38,318 nucleotides of DNA from Planctomycetaceae bacterium. Lineage in GTDB: Bacteria > Planctomycetota > Planctomycetia > Pirellulales > Pirellulaceae. The notes under the pieces are model-generated. The model was not told where the DNA came from, searched no databases, and saw only the letters and a program-made list of their open reading frames with translations. This document shows positions 8,335-18,218 of the stretch, one piece after another. The stretch is from positions 1 to 38,318 of the forward strand of contig JAHEBQ010000062.1 of NCBI GenBank assembly GCA_024642205.1, read 5' to 3'. The position numbers and the translations under genes are program-made. Position 1 is the stretch's first letter. Each line of letters begins with the position of its first letter.

Positions 8335-11040
8335 ATGAATTCCTGTTCAATCAGATTGTTTCTCTGGATTTTCCTTGGCGCAAGCCTGCTTGCGGGCCAG
8401 TCGTTCGCTGTTCAGGACACAACGACGTCGCAGGCGGAAGAAATCTTCATTCATCGCGTCGACAAGATTTTCAAAGACAAATGCCTCGCTTGTCACGGAA
8501 ACGATCCTGACGACCTACAGGGGGATTTCGACGTGCGGACGCGAGAAGGGCTTCTCAAGGGCGGGGAAAGCGGCGACGCTTCGATCGTGCCAGGGAAGCC
8601 TGGCGAAAGCGTCCTGGTCCAGGCGATCAAATGGAACGACCTGGAAATGCCGCCCAAGGAAAACGATCGGCTGACCGACGAACAGATCAAATATGTTGAG
8701 GACTGGATCACAGGTGGGGCTCCCTGGCCGGATGCCGCGCGACAAAGCGAGATATTGAAAAATACAGCCGCCCAATGGGCTGCCAAAAGTGGTGTTCAAA
8801 TCAAAACCAGCGGAGGCTTGTCCGATGACTGGACCAATCGCAAATACAACCCGAATGACCTGTGGGCGTATCAACCACTTTGGAACGACGTCAACGGTCT
8901 CCTTCAATCGACCCCGCGAAATCCGATCGACATTCTGATCGACAAACGCCTGGCCGAAGCCGGATTGGTGCCCTTGAAGCGAGCCGATCCGCAAGACCTG
9001 TTTCGCCGTCTTACATTTGATTTGACTGGTTTGCCGCCCCAGCCAACCGGATCACAACCGGTTTTTTTGCAGGATAATACAAAGGAAAATTTCGCCCGGG
9101 AAGTCAACCGACTCCTTGAGAGTCCAAATTACGGCGAGCACTGGGCACAACACTGGCTCGACGTCGTTCGCTACGCCGACTCAGGCGGTTTTTCCAATGA
9201 CTTTCTTCGCGCCAATGCCTGGCGGTACAGAGACTACGTAATTCGTTCTTTTAATGATGACAAACCGTACAGCCAGTTTCTGCGCGAGCAGATTGCCGGT
9301 GACGAAATCAATCCGAACGACCCGGAGAGCCTGATCGCCGTCGGCTATCTGCGCATGGGTCCTTGGGAGCACACGGCGATGTCGGTCGCCGCCGTAACCC
9401 GCCAGCATTTTCTGGACGATATCACAAACAATGTCGGCGTAACGTTCCTGGCGCACGAGCTTCGTTGTGCGAGTTGTCACGACCACAAGTTTGATCCGAT
9501 TCCAACACGCGATTACTACCGGATGCAGGCAGTTTTTGCGCCGACACAGTTTGTCGATCGACCCGTTCAATTTCAGTCGTTCGAAAATGTGCACGGCATG
9601 GAGCCGGCTCGAAAACGAATTGAGCGGCTGCAGAAAGACGGCGGCCCGAAGAGCCTGACGACAATCCCGGAATCGGAATGGCCCACCAAACAATGGGACG
9701 CCGATTCAGAAATCAAGGGCCATGCCAAAGTCAACAACAAGCGAACGCAAATCCTGGAACGCGAATTGAAGCGATTTGAGCCAATCGCTTACAGCGTGTA
9801 CAGCGGCCCATCTCGCGATTTCAAGTCGAACCAGAAGTACGCCTTTCTGCCCAAGCCGGCCCAACTCAACGGCGCAGCTGAGATTGTCAGAATCTTGACC
9901 GGGGGATCGATCGAATCTCCCGGCGAAGCAGTTACGGCCGGTGTGTTAAGCGCGGTGGGATCCGTTGCATCGACATCCGAGATCCCCGAAACCGTCAATG
10001 GTCGCCGGGCAGCGTTGGCGAACTGGATGACGTCTCCGGACCATCCTCTGACGGCCCGGGTAATTGCCAACCGCGTTTGGCTGTATCATTTCGGTAAAGG
10101 GCTGGCCGGTAACCCAAACAATTTCGGCGTTACCGGCAGAAAACCAAGTCATCCCGAATTGCTGGATTTTCTTGCAGCCTACCTGGTGCAAAATGACTGG
10201 TCCATCAAATCGCTTCACCGGTTGATTCTGACATCCGAAACCTGGCAGCGCGCTTCGGGTCCGGTTCCTGAATCGGTCCGGCAGATTGATCCCGACAATT
10301 TATTGTATTCTTACTTCACGCCCAGGCGACTTTCGGCGGAAGAATTGCGTGACTCAATGCTGGCAGTTTCCGGCGAACTGAACCTGGAAATGGGCGGAAT
10401 TCCGGTTCGCCCGGAGATCAATCTTGAAGTCGCGATGCAGCCACGACACATCATGGGCTCGGTTGCTCCGGCGTATCAGCCGTCGGCCAAACCATCTCAA
10501 CGCAACCGCCGGACGATTTACGCCGAGCGTCTTCGCACACTCAGGGATCCAATGCTCGAAGTCTTCAACCAGCCGGGTTTGGATACGTCTTGCGAAGCCC
10601 GAGATGCGTCCACGATCACACCCCAGGCGTTCACATTGCTTAACAGCCAAAACAGCCAGGACCGGGCGATCGCCTGGGCGGACCGTTTGACGGCGACCTA
10701 CCCGAAGCGTTTGAACCACCGGATTGAGGCGGCGTTTCAGGAGGCGTTCGGTCGGAAAGCATCCCTTGGGGAAATGGAAAAGTGCCTGGAAAACTTCTCG
10801 CAAGCTTTGGAATACCACCGGTCCTTTGAACCTGAACCCGTCAAGAATCCAACCTACGTCGTTCGTCAAATGGTGGAAGAAATGACGGGTCTGACCTTCT
10901 TTTGGGTTGAAGACCTGGACGTCTACGCGGGCGAGTACGGGTCCGATCTGAAACCCTGGGATGTCTCTGCCGAAACGCGGGCGCTCGCCGACCTCTGTTT
11001 GGTTTTGTTCAACTCCAACGAATTTGTTTACGTCTACTGA
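8335..11040 (+). CDS. Planctomycete cytochrome C / DUF1549 / DUF1553 (PSD1) protein
   Basis: The secreted 901-residue product starts at the ATG at 8335; a TTG at 8314 is a less likely alternative. A signal peptide (RLFLWIFLGASLLAGQSFA) is followed by the planctomycete cytochrome C domain with one haem site, CLACH (C50, C53, H54), and ending EDWITGGAPWP. DUF1549 then spans roughly residues 180-420, with the signature LRCASCHDHKFDPIPTRDYY, which is a second CxxCH. DUF1553 spans roughly 540-850 (ANWMTSPDHPLTARVIANRVW, LSAEELRDSMLAVSGELN). The domains are very common in Planctomycetes, almost always beside a DUF1501 gene, as here. A role in outer-compartment polymer breakdown or electron transfer is proposed for the family but not proven. 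Its partner starts 158 bases downstream. Confidence 0.93.
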   Translation: MNSCSIRLFLWIFLGASLLAGQSFAVQDTTTSQAEEIFIHRVDKIFKDKCLACHGNDPDDLQGDFDVRTREGLLKGGESGDASIVPGKPGESVLVQAIKWNDLEMPPKENDRLTDEQIKYVEDWITGGAPWPDAARQSEILKNTAAQWAAKSGVQIKTSGGLSDDWTNRKYNPNDLWAYQPLWNDVNGLLQSTPRNPIDILIDKRLAEAGLVPLKRADPQDLFRRLTFDLTGLPPQPTGSQPVFLQDNTKENFAREVNRLLESPNYGEHWAQHWLDVVRYADSGGFSNDFLRANAWRYRDYVIRSFNDDKPYSQFLREQIAGDEINPNDPESLIAVGYLRMGPWEHTAMSVAAVTRQHFLDDITNNVGVTFLAHELRCASCHDHKFDPIPTRDYYRMQAVFAPTQFVDRPVQFQSFENVHGMEPARKRIERLQKDGGPKSLTTIPESEWPTKQWDADSEIKGHAKVNNKRTQILERELKRFEPIAYSVYSGPSRDFKSNQKYAFLPKPAQLNGAAEIVRILTGGSIESPGEAVTAGVLSAVGSVASTSEIPETVNGRRAALANWMTSPDHPLTARVIANRVWLYHFGKGLAGNPNNFGVTGRKPSHPELLDFLAAYLVQNDWSIKSLHRLILTSETWQRASGPVPESVRQIDPDNLLYSYFTPRRLSAEELRDSMLAVSGELNLEMGGIPVRPEINLEVAMQPRHIMGSVAPAYQPSAKPSQRNRRTIYAERLRTLRDPMLEVFNQPGLDTSCEARDASTITPQAFTLLNSQNSQDRAIAWADRLTATYPKRLNHRIEAAFQEAFGRKASLGEMEKCLENFSQALEYHRSFEPEPVKNPTYVVRQMVEEMTGLTFFWVEDLDVYAGEYGSDLKPWDVSAETRALADLCLVLFNSNEFVYVY

Positions 11041-11198
11041 CTCCTACATCAGGACCCGGTTTTGAGAAGCGCAGATTTGTTGGTGAGACGGCATCCGGGG
11101 ACCGGGCCTGCTACAATGACTTCACGCATCGAACTTCGTTGCTCGACATTCAACGCTCCGAACCACGCAACAATTGAGACCATGGTTGACTTTGTTTC

Positions 11199-12668
11199 AT
11201 GAACGGGTACCCCGACAAAAACTCGCCTGACCCGTCCCCCAGTGCCATCGCCCGTAGAGCATTCCTCTACGGCTTGGGCGCATCGATTGGCGGACTGGCA
11301 TTTACGGACATGCTTGCGCGAGACGTCACGGCGAATCAAACGGGCAAAGCGACCGAAGACGGCATCACCGACAGCCCCTTGGCGCCGAAGGCCTTGCATG
11401 TTCCGGCCACGGCGAAAGCGTGCATCCTGCTGTACATGGCCGGAGGTCCCAGCCACATCGACACGTTTGATCCGAAACCGAAACTGGCTGAATTGCATCT
11501 GAAAAAATTTGTCCGCCAAGGGAAATTTGCGTCCGCGATGGCCTCGGGGGAACGATATTTTGTCAAAAGCCCGTTTCGAACTCGTCAGGTTGGCAGTTCC
11601 GGCATCTCGATGTGTGAGCACTTCCAATTCTTGCCCAACGTCGCGGATGAGTTGTGCGTTTACCGTGGTTGCCAGGCAGAATCCATCAACCACCCGACGG
11701 CGAATTACCACATGAACACGGGTAACCGGTTTGGTGGCGATCCAGCGATCGGCGCTTGGGTAACGTACGGGCTTGGTTCCGAAAACCAGGACTTGCCGGG
11801 CTACATTGTCCTCCCGGAAGTCGCTTATCCACAAGGCGGATCAGCCAACTGGTCCAACGGGTTCTTGCCACCGTTTTATCAAGGCACGACCCTGCGCGCC
11901 ACCGGATCACCGATACTCGACTTGTTTCCTCCAAAAGGAATCACTCGCCAACACATGCGTCGAAACCTCGATTTACTCGAGGCGCTCAATGAACGGCACG
12001 CAGGCCAGCACGCCGGTCATGAAGAACTTGCGGCGCGAATGCAAAACTACGAAATGACGTTTCGCATGCAGATGCAGGTCCCGGAGATCCTTGACATCAA
12101 TCAGGAAACCCAGACGACCAAAGAAATGTACGGGATTGGCGATCCGCTGACCGAAGATTTTGGTCGTCGTTGCCTGCTGGCCAGAAGACTGGTCGAAAAG
12201 GGGGTTCGATTCGTTCAAGTGTACACCGCCGGATGGGACTCACATGACTATATCGATCGCGCCCACTCGCAACGCATTCACTCCATCGACAAACCCATGA
12301 CCGCGCTGATCCAGGATCTTAAACAACGTGGCATGTTGGATGAAACGCTCGTGATTTGGACAGGTGAGTTCGGCAGAAGTCCCGATAACGGCAAACGCGG
12401 TGGAGGTCAGCGTGCCGGGCGTGATCACAACGCGAAAGCGATGGCGATGTTGCTTGCCGGCGGCGGCGTCAACTCTGGGAACATGATTGGAGCCACGGAT
12501 GAAATCGGAGAAAAAGCCGTCGATGTCGTCAACCCGATTCGCAACCTGCACTGTACGATTCTTCGGCTGATGGGCTTGGATGATAACAAGCTGACTTATT
12601 TCCATGGCGGTCGATTCAAACAGCTTTCGCAAACCGGTGGCCAGGTTATCCATGAGCTAATCGGCTAG
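11199..12668 (+). CDS. DUF1501 family protein (Tat-exported, sulfatase-like fold)
   Basis: The 489-residue product starts with a twin-arginine signal, ARRAFLYGLGASIGGLAFTDM, so export in folded form is likely. Next comes CILLYMAGGPSHIDTFDPKP, the typical DUF1501 start, then NYHMNTGNRF, and LVIWTGEFGRSPDNGKRGG followed by GRDHNAKAMAMLLAGGGV near the C-terminus. These hallmarks are shared by DUF1501 proteins, which have an alkaline phosphatase/sulfatase-type fold; the activity is not established. It is the standard downstream partner of the DUF1549/DUF1553 gene, and both are probably expressed together. A CAACCAC/GTTG-type seven-base-pair hairpin about 140 bases downstream lacks a T tract. Confidence 0.93.
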   Translation: MNGYPDKNSPDPSPSAIARRAFLYGLGASIGGLAFTDMLARDVTANQTGKATEDGITDSPLAPKALHVPATAKACILLYMAGGPSHIDTFDPKPKLAELHLKKFVRQGKFASAMASGERYFVKSPFRTRQVGSSGISMCEHFQFLPNVADELCVYRGCQAESINHPTANYHMNTGNRFGGDPAIGAWVTYGLGSENQDLPGYIVLPEVAYPQGGSANWSNGFLPPFYQGTTLRATGSPILDLFPPKGITRQHMRRNLDLLEALNERHAGQHAGHEELAARMQNYEMTFRMQMQVPEILDINQETQTTKEMYGIGDPLTEDFGRRCLLARRLVEKGVRFVQVYTAGWDSHDYIDRAHSQRIHSIDKPMTALIQDLKQRGMLDETLVIWTGEFGRSPDNGKRGGGQRAGRDHNAKAMAMLLAGGGVNSGNMIGATDEIGEKAVDVVNPIRNLHCTILRLMGLDDNKLTYFHGGRFKQLSQTGGQVIHELIG

Positions 12669-13079
12669 AACACATTTCAAAACGTCAGCCACAGGCGTTC
12701 GACTCGGCTTGCATTATTGAAATGAACGCGTTTCTGGCAGTTCTGGCCCGCGGCTAACGCCTACGGATCTCCAGTTTCATGAGCAACAGGTTTTGAAACC
12801 CCCTCCAGGCAACCACGTCACTCGGTGGTTGAGACTTCCGCCGAAACATGGCTGCGCAAGAACGTACGTTTCCGCTGGTGCTTCGACCTGCATTGCTGTC
12901 CACGAACAACAATTTCGAAATACTCCGTTTGCGTACGATCAGCGCTTGGCTCACTGTTCGACGGAACAAGAATCGATTATTTCGTTGTCCAGAACACCTC
13001 GGTGATTTTCCTTGGCCGGAACGCTATGATATTCGGTATTGTCCCCTGTTGTCCTTTCAATTCGCCAGCGAGCAAATTT
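12669..13079. other. Intergenic region before the beta-propeller gene
   Basis: This 411-base stretch has no convincing gene. A frame open from 12825 joins the next gene, but its translation looks random (many Cys, Arg and Trp). Two structures are visible: an inverted repeat CAACCAC (12810-12816) / GTGGTTG (12825-12831) without a T tract, and a -10-like box TATGAT at 13025-13030, 49 bases before the ATG at 13080, with no matching -35 box. Confidence 0.45.
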
Positions 13080-14030
13080 ATGACCAGCTTACGAACCTGT
13101 ATTGCGGCCTGCCTTGTCCTTTCCGCAGGAATACCTGCCACCGAGACGTGCGCGCAACACCGTCTAATCACTCAGGGAAACAGTAAACTGGCAATCGTCG
13201 ACCGATCCGGGGAAATCGAATGGGAAATGAAATGGGGCGGTATCCACGACATACATGTGCTTGATTCCGGAAATATCCTGACCCGGCAGGATCGTGACAA
13301 AGTCGTCGAAATTGATCGCGAAACCAAAAAAATTGTCTGGACCTATGACAGCTCGACCCGGAACGGCAATAACGGAAAGCAGGTCGAGGTCCATGCGTTT
13401 CAACCACTTTCCGATGGCAATGTCATGATTGCGGAATCGGGAGTCGGTCGCATCATCGAGGTCGATCGAAACGGGAAGTTACTGAAAGAAATCAGGTTGA
13501 AAGTAAACAACCCCCATCCTCACACGGATACGCGACTGGCAAGAAAACTCTCCAACGGAAATTATCTCGTCTGTCATGAAGGTGACGGCGCGCTTCGCGA
13601 ATACGACGGCGTCGGTGAAATCATCTGGGAATACGACGTCCCGATGTTCGGGAACGAAGCGAAAGATGGACATGGACCGGAAGCATTTGGCAACAAGCTG
13701 TTTGGTGCAGTCCGCCTGGCAAATGGAAATACGCTGATCGCTACCGGAAACGGACATTCGGTGATCGAGGTCACACCCGCGAAGGAAATCGTGTGGCAAC
13801 TGAAGCAAGACGAACTCCCTAACATCACATTTGCCTGGGTGACAACGCTGGAAGTGCTTCCCAACGGCAACTACGTAATTGGAAACTGCCACGCCGGACC
13901 CGGTCAGCCGTTACTGGTTGAGATCGAACCGAAAACAAAAAAGGTTGTATGGCAATTCAACGAGTTTGACCAATTCGGCAATTCGGTATCCAACTCCCAG
14001 TTGCTGGATGTCAAAAACAGCCTCCGCTAG
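13080..14030 (+). CDS. Secreted beta-propeller protein (PQQ/arylsulfotransferase-like repeats)
   Basis: The product is 316 residues from the ATG at 13080, chosen because it directly begins a signal peptide (MTSLRTCIAACLVLSAGIPA, cleavage near TCA-QH). The mature part is made of blade-like repeats: a strand with NGN (NGNYLVCHEG, NGNTLIATGNGHSVIEV, NGNYVIGNCHAG), then E-x-x-P/D and a strand ending W (EIEWEMKW, KIVWTYD, EIIWEYD, EIVWQLK, KVVWQFN). About six blades can be counted. Such propellers occur in PQQ-like and arylsulfotransferase-like proteins. No catalytic set is obvious, so a binding role in the periplasm or outside is as likely as an enzyme. It follows the DUF1501 gene by 411 bases on the same strand and probably has its own promoter. 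Confidence 0.8.
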   Translation: MTSLRTCIAACLVLSAGIPATETCAQHRLITQGNSKLAIVDRSGEIEWEMKWGGIHDIHVLDSGNILTRQDRDKVVEIDRETKKIVWTYDSSTRNGNNGKQVEVHAFQPLSDGNVMIAESGVGRIIEVDRNGKLLKEIRLKVNNPHPHTDTRLARKLSNGNYLVCHEGDGALREYDGVGEIIWEYDVPMFGNEAKDGHGPEAFGNKLFGAVRLANGNTLIATGNGHSVIEVTPAKEIVWQLKQDELPNITFAWVTTLEVLPNGNYVIGNCHAGPGQPLLVEIEPKTKKVVWQFNEFDQFGNSVSNSQLLDVKNSLR

Positions 14031-14137
14031 TGAAATCCCTGGAGCGTAAGATGCAGAGTTGCGTGTCGACGTTGCTGCGAGGAGCCTCGACTTCGGAAAT
14101 GTCGTTGTACACGACCGCGGGCTGACGAGCCAGAAGC

Positions 14138-16651
14138 TCACTTTCGCAACGATGCAGGCCGCATGGGATTGGAACTCAGATTCAGGTTCCAGCATTCAAG
14201 CCCGCCTTCGTTCGAAACCAACAAGCATGTGTTGCTCCCGATCGTCGCAAGGGCGACTCCACCAAGGCGACTTTCCGATTGAAAATCGCCCAGCCATTTC
14301 CCGGAACCGGAGACCAGATGAATCGCGTCTTCGGTATCCGCGATTGCCCAGACGATCTCGCCGGTGGACGCCTGAGCAACTCCAATTGGCTCAATCTCGC
14401 TTTCAAAAAACTGCGAGCCGACCGACAGGGTCCAGATGCGATTCAACTCGGCATCAAATCCGACCGCGTTCCATTGACCGTTGCGCGTTGCGCCGAGTCC
14501 GCACAGATGACCAACTCCGCCGGAAACGACACGGCGAAAATCCAGCTCCGTGTCCTGCACGTTTGTCAAGCCGGTTTTAAGTGTTCCGATCTTACCACCG
14601 CCGGTAATCACAATATCGTCGCCGTTCGCTCCCACCGAGGTCGCGATTGAGGTCGATATGTTTTCACCCGCCATCGTTCCTGGATCGACAAGTTCGACGC
14701 CCCGGTCATGATCAAAGGCAACAATCAACTCCGATGTGCCGTCCGAATTCAAATCCGCGAACTGGCAATCGCAGATTCCCGGACCGCCTGGATCGTCATC
14801 GGGATACATGCCAATCGGTTGCCAAGCCTGATTGAAAAGAAAAACCTGCTTGCCAAGGGCACTGAATACCGCGAACAGCTTCCTTCCAGTTGGATCCGTA
14901 CCGACGCGAATCAGGTTCACGGCGGTATTCTCGGGCAGCTTCAGTTCAATGCGGGATCGCGTTTCGCCACGGCTGTCAAGTTCCACCACAGTTTGCCAAC
15001 CATCGAAAACAAGATATGCCGCCTGTTCGGCGCTGGCCTCAAGGGGGCCGTTTGCACTCAAGACCGCGACGTTTCCGGCCTTCTTGAATCCGGAATTGGA
15101 CCAACTTTTCTCCGGATTCAAGCGGATGTTTCCACTCGCCTTCGCGACCTGGACGTTATTGACCGAAACCGGTGACGGGGATCCCGGCGCGGACGACTCG
15201 ATCAAATCAGCCGCGCTGACGGTTTCGAGTTGTTGATGATAGGAATCCAGAAATCGTTGATACTCCCGCTGCATTTCCGTGGCAACGTCTTCTCCGCCAG
15301 CAACTCGTTCAGCCGCTGCTTTGACGTTGTCGAGCCAGTGCTTATTGGAAAGCGATTCTGCGAATTGAATCTTCGAGTCGCCGTCCATCACGATGACCGA
15401 CGGAATCACCTTCACGCGAAGTGCGGAGCTGGCAGCCAGCTGTGAATCGTAGTACAGAGAACTGTTGGCCACTTGAGTCGCACTCACAAGTTCATCGACC
15501 ACTTGAATCGAACCTGTTCCGGGTTGTTTCAGTTCGGAATCTGAATACACCGATCCGAAGTGAAATTTGTCTGCTGGAAACCCGGCAGCCAGGGCATCAA
15601 GCTTGAGAGCCGCCGAATATGACGGTCGACCTGATAGCCACAACAATGTTGTCACTTTCCCGTCAAAATCCAATCGGTCCGCCCTCTTTCCGTCCTGCCT
15701 GACCAGGCCGAATTTTGGAGCAGGCTGGCCGATCAACTCTGACGGAAATGTCTCGGGCAAGGCAACGAATTTCCGCACCGGCGTCGAATCGCGACGCGGC
15801 TTGAGGGCGAACACGTCACCGGCAATTGCACCATCAAGTACGGCTTCATGAAACCGTGCCAGCAAAACAACATTGGTAATTTCCGGAGACGTCACGACCT
15901 CACCAGCCAACAATTTCAACGGCAATGACATCTGGACAATTGTCAACGTTTCCCTATCAATCCACACGTCGGATGTCATATCGTGCGACAAACAACGAAT
16001 GACGTAACAGACTTTGTCATCGACCGTTTCGTCGGGCAGCCGCTCCACTCGCGAAGGATTCTGGAGCCACCCGTTTCTGACCTGATTCGTCAACAACGAG
16101 ATGGGAGCTGGAATCAGCTTCGGCAGGGAGACGAGATCCGTTTCGTCGAGAGGCAATTCCGAATATCCACCGAGAAAATGCCTGGCGATCGAGTCTCGAA
16201 ACAGTTGATTCAATGGCAGGAGATGATCATACGGCATGACCAAATGCTGGTTGTCGAGGTTGGCCGTTTCAATGTCAAAGATGTAGCAACTCAAAAGCTG
16301 GCCGTCGCCGATGAGATGCCCGTTGAACAATTGTGCTGCAAACCGGCCCGTTTCGTCCCAGGCAGTTGTCCAACGCTGCGGCTCTTGAATACTGCGGCCT
16401 TCCAGTTCATAGCTCAGATCGAGTATCGCCTTGTCCTGGTAGGAAGATGCCCTCGCATAACGCGCAATGACGTCGCGCAAAATAGTTTTTCCATCGGGGC
16501 CCGACCGATTCGCGACGGTGGCCGGTCCATCTACGAGGGCAGCTTTGGGAGGCGAATGCGGTTGAACCGATTCCTGCCTGCAGCCTTGACAGGCAAAAAT
16601 GCAGAAGCACGCAACCACCCATTGGCTTTTGAAAGAAACGAATCCGTTCAT
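14138..16651 (-). CDS. Large lipoprotein: LolA-like part, cysteine-less redoxin fold, beta-propeller
   Basis: The 837-residue product starts at the ATG at 16651, giving MNGFVSFKSQ, a short hydrophobic stretch and a lipoprotein-type Cys (IFAC21 or CQGC24). The frame is open upstream to 16915, but that part does not look like a protein. Residues about 50-290 resemble a DUF2092/LolA-like lipoprotein-carrier domain (VIARYARASSYQDKAILDLS, DVWIDRETLTIVQMSLP). Residues about 305-450 have the redoxin/TlpA layout (IGQPAPKFGLV, then VTTLLWLSGRPSYSAALKL, then cis-Pro VIPSVIVMDGD), but the place of the CxxC motif reads SGRPS, so no redox Cys is present. Residues about 530-837 form an FG-GAP/propeller-like part with a calcium-loop motif DLNSDGTSELIV. 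It is probably a surface or periplasmic binding lipoprotein. It is convergent with the propeller gene and divergent from the LarA-like gene. Confidence 0.8.
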   Translation of the reverse strand: MNGFVSFKSQWVVACFCIFACQGCRQESVQPHSPPKAALVDGPATVANRSGPDGKTILRDVIARYARASSYQDKAILDLSYELEGRSIQEPQRWTTAWDETGRFAAQLFNGHLIGDGQLLSCYIFDIETANLDNQHLVMPYDHLLPLNQLFRDSIARHFLGGYSELPLDETDLVSLPKLIPAPISLLTNQVRNGWLQNPSRVERLPDETVDDKVCYVIRCLSHDMTSDVWIDRETLTIVQMSLPLKLLAGEVVTSPEITNVVLLARFHEAVLDGAIAGDVFALKPRRDSTPVRKFVALPETFPSELIGQPAPKFGLVRQDGKRADRLDFDGKVTTLLWLSGRPSYSAALKLDALAAGFPADKFHFGSVYSDSELKQPGTGSIQVVDELVSATQVANSSLYYDSQLAASSALRVKVIPSVIVMDGDSKIQFAESLSNKHWLDNVKAAAERVAGGEDVATEMQREYQRFLDSYHQQLETVSAADLIESSAPGSPSPVSVNNVQVAKASGNIRLNPEKSWSNSGFKKAGNVAVLSANGPLEASAEQAAYLVFDGWQTVVELDSRGETRSRIELKLPENTAVNLIRVGTDPTGRKLFAVFSALGKQVFLFNQAWQPIGMYPDDDPGGPGICDCQFADLNSDGTSELIVAFDHDRGVELVDPGTMAGENISTSIATSVGANGDDIVITGGGKIGTLKTGLTNVQDTELDFRRVVSGGVGHLCGLGATRNGQWNAVGFDAELNRIWTLSVGSQFFESEIEPIGVAQASTGEIVWAIADTEDAIHLVSGSGKWLGDFQSESRLGGVALATIGSNTCLLVSNEGGLECWNLNLSSNPMRPASLRK

Positions 16652-16943
16652 GCTTGTCCCTGAGATTCCAGCATCCTGCTGCGACGATTGCTGCCTATTT
16701 GACCGGAACATGAAAAACAGGTAAAGGCGAATTCGGGGTACGAAAGGGTACGTCGAATGATGGACACCCGGTATGGCATTTCTGCCGACTCCGGCTGCAT
16801 TTCCAGCAAATTGCGTCGTACCAGCCCCAGACAGGCAAACCCAACCGTTGACCCACTCGCCTGTCCGGATATCATGACCAGTCGGAATTCTCCGAGTCCC
16901 CGGCGTCCAATCCAAAAATCCAGACCCGAAACCTGAGCCTCAA

Positions 16944-18218
16944 TTGAGCATCGACCAACAAAACTCAGCTTGTATTTTTACGGAATTGTTCGCCCAATTG
17001 CCGGACGACAAATTTGCGAAACCGCAGATCGGCGAGAATGTTGAGGCACCTATCGACTTGCCCAAAGTCATGAAGCAGGCTTTGGCTGCACCGGAGAACT
17101 TCCCACCGCTCAATGAATCAGTCTTCCCCGGTGACTCAATCGCAGTCGTCCTGCAGTCTGACTTGCCTCATCCAAGGCTTGTGCTTGCAGCGCTGATCGA
17201 ACAGCTGAGTTCCCTCAGGGTCGCGATGTCCGACATTGTGGTTGTAATCACACGTCGCACCGCAGATCAGCTTGGCTTGAACCCGGAAGTATTCGAGATC
17301 CCGGAGCACAACAAGCCGGAAGGGAAACGACCAGCGATTTTTCCTGTGGAATTCGAATTCAACTCTATCAATTTTCAGGTGCAGGACCCTGAAAACCAAT
17401 CCGGACACGCCTATCTGGTGGCCAACGCCGAAGGCGATCCGATACACATCAATCGGATACTCGTCGACGCCGACGTCGTGTTGCCCATTGGATTCCCGAA
17501 ACCGGGTACCGCCAGTCAGCAAGGAGACTGTATTTATCCCGATTTCAGCCATGAATCGACGAGGCACCGGTTTTCCAATGGCGATAGCTCGCTTGTCTCG
17601 CGCTGGCAGGAAATCGAATTGGCGAACGATTCACTGGGAGCGTTTCTCTCGATCCAAATCGTATGTGGGCCTGGAGACACGATTCGCCAGGTTTGTTGTG
17701 GCTCACGCCACGACGTTCTTAAATCGGCGCGGGTTGCGACCAATCAACTTTGGGCGTTTGAATGGAGTACCCGATCGGAAGTCGTTGTCGCAACGATTGA
17801 ATCGAACCCGGTCGACCAGAACTGGGACGACTTTGCTAATGCAGTCGTTTCAGCAAGCCTCGTTTCGAATTCCGATGGGCCGATCGTGATCTGGTCTGAC
17901 ATCGTCAAAAATCCGGACCGCAACATTCGCAAGGCTTGCATGTCGCAGTTCGAAGACGGGATCAGTCCGAAGCTTTCCGGCTCTTTGCAGCGATTGGCGG
18001 CGATCGTAAAAGACCGTCCTGTTTTTTTGCGATCGGGATTGAATCGAAACCTGGTCGAAGAACTGGGTCTGGGATTTGTCGAAACCGCAGCGGAAGTCGT
18101 TCGTATCGCCGAACCGTACGCAACCGGGGTAGTCATCCGTGATGCCCATAAATGCCAGATTCAATCCGGCGAGAGGGTCGAATCGGAGTCAGATCAAATG
18201 GGCGAGGCATCGCCATGA
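16944..18218 (+). CDS. LarA-like (DUF2088) protein with degenerate cofactor site
   Basis: The 424-residue product has the DUF2088/LarA N-terminal fold: FPGDSIAVVLQSDLPHPRLV, then DIVVVITRRTADQLG, then GDPIHINRILVDADVVLPIG. LarA enzymes use a nickel-pincer nucleotide to racemise or epimerise 2-hydroxy acids. Here two key family signatures are changed: the T-G-x-H-R turn is TRRTAD, and the PHxxAGFSGGxK region after the IG motif is FPKPGTASQQGD. It may therefore bind a ligand without the usual chemistry. The start is a TTG at 16944, the first standard start after an in-frame TGA at 16875-16877; no ribosome binding site is clear. Its stop overlaps the next start as ATGA, so it is translationally coupled to the ygfZ-like gene. 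Family assignment rests on motif resemblance alone. Confidence 0.68.
   Translation: MSIDQQNSACIFTELFAQLPDDKFAKPQIGENVEAPIDLPKVMKQALAAPENFPPLNESVFPGDSIAVVLQSDLPHPRLVLAALIEQLSSLRVAMSDIVVVITRRTADQLGLNPEVFEIPEHNKPEGKRPAIFPVEFEFNSINFQVQDPENQSGHAYLVANAEGDPIHINRILVDADVVLPIGFPKPGTASQQGDCIYPDFSHESTRHRFSNGDSSLVSRWQEIELANDSLGAFLSIQIVCGPGDTIRQVCCGSRHDVLKSARVATNQLWAFEWSTRSEVVVATIESNPVDQNWDDFANAVVSASLVSNSDGPIVIWSDIVKNPDRNIRKACMSQFEDGISPKLSGSLQRLAAIVKDRPVFLRSGLNRNLVEELGLGFVETAAEVVRIAEPYATGVVIRDAHKCQIQSGERVESESDQMGEASP

Noticed and set aside
11049..11834. Long minus-strand frame opposite the DUF1501 gene
   Set aside because: It is the antisense shadow of a well-supported Tat-signal DUF1501 gene; its translation is rich in Arg, His and Cys without domains.
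12825..13079. In-frame extension of the beta-propeller gene to 12825
   Set aside because: The added residues look random and would bury the clear signal peptide that starts at 13080.
15983..16663. Long plus-strand frame inside the redoxin-like lipoprotein gene
   Set aside because: Antisense of a gene with recognisable domains; no start signal and no family features.
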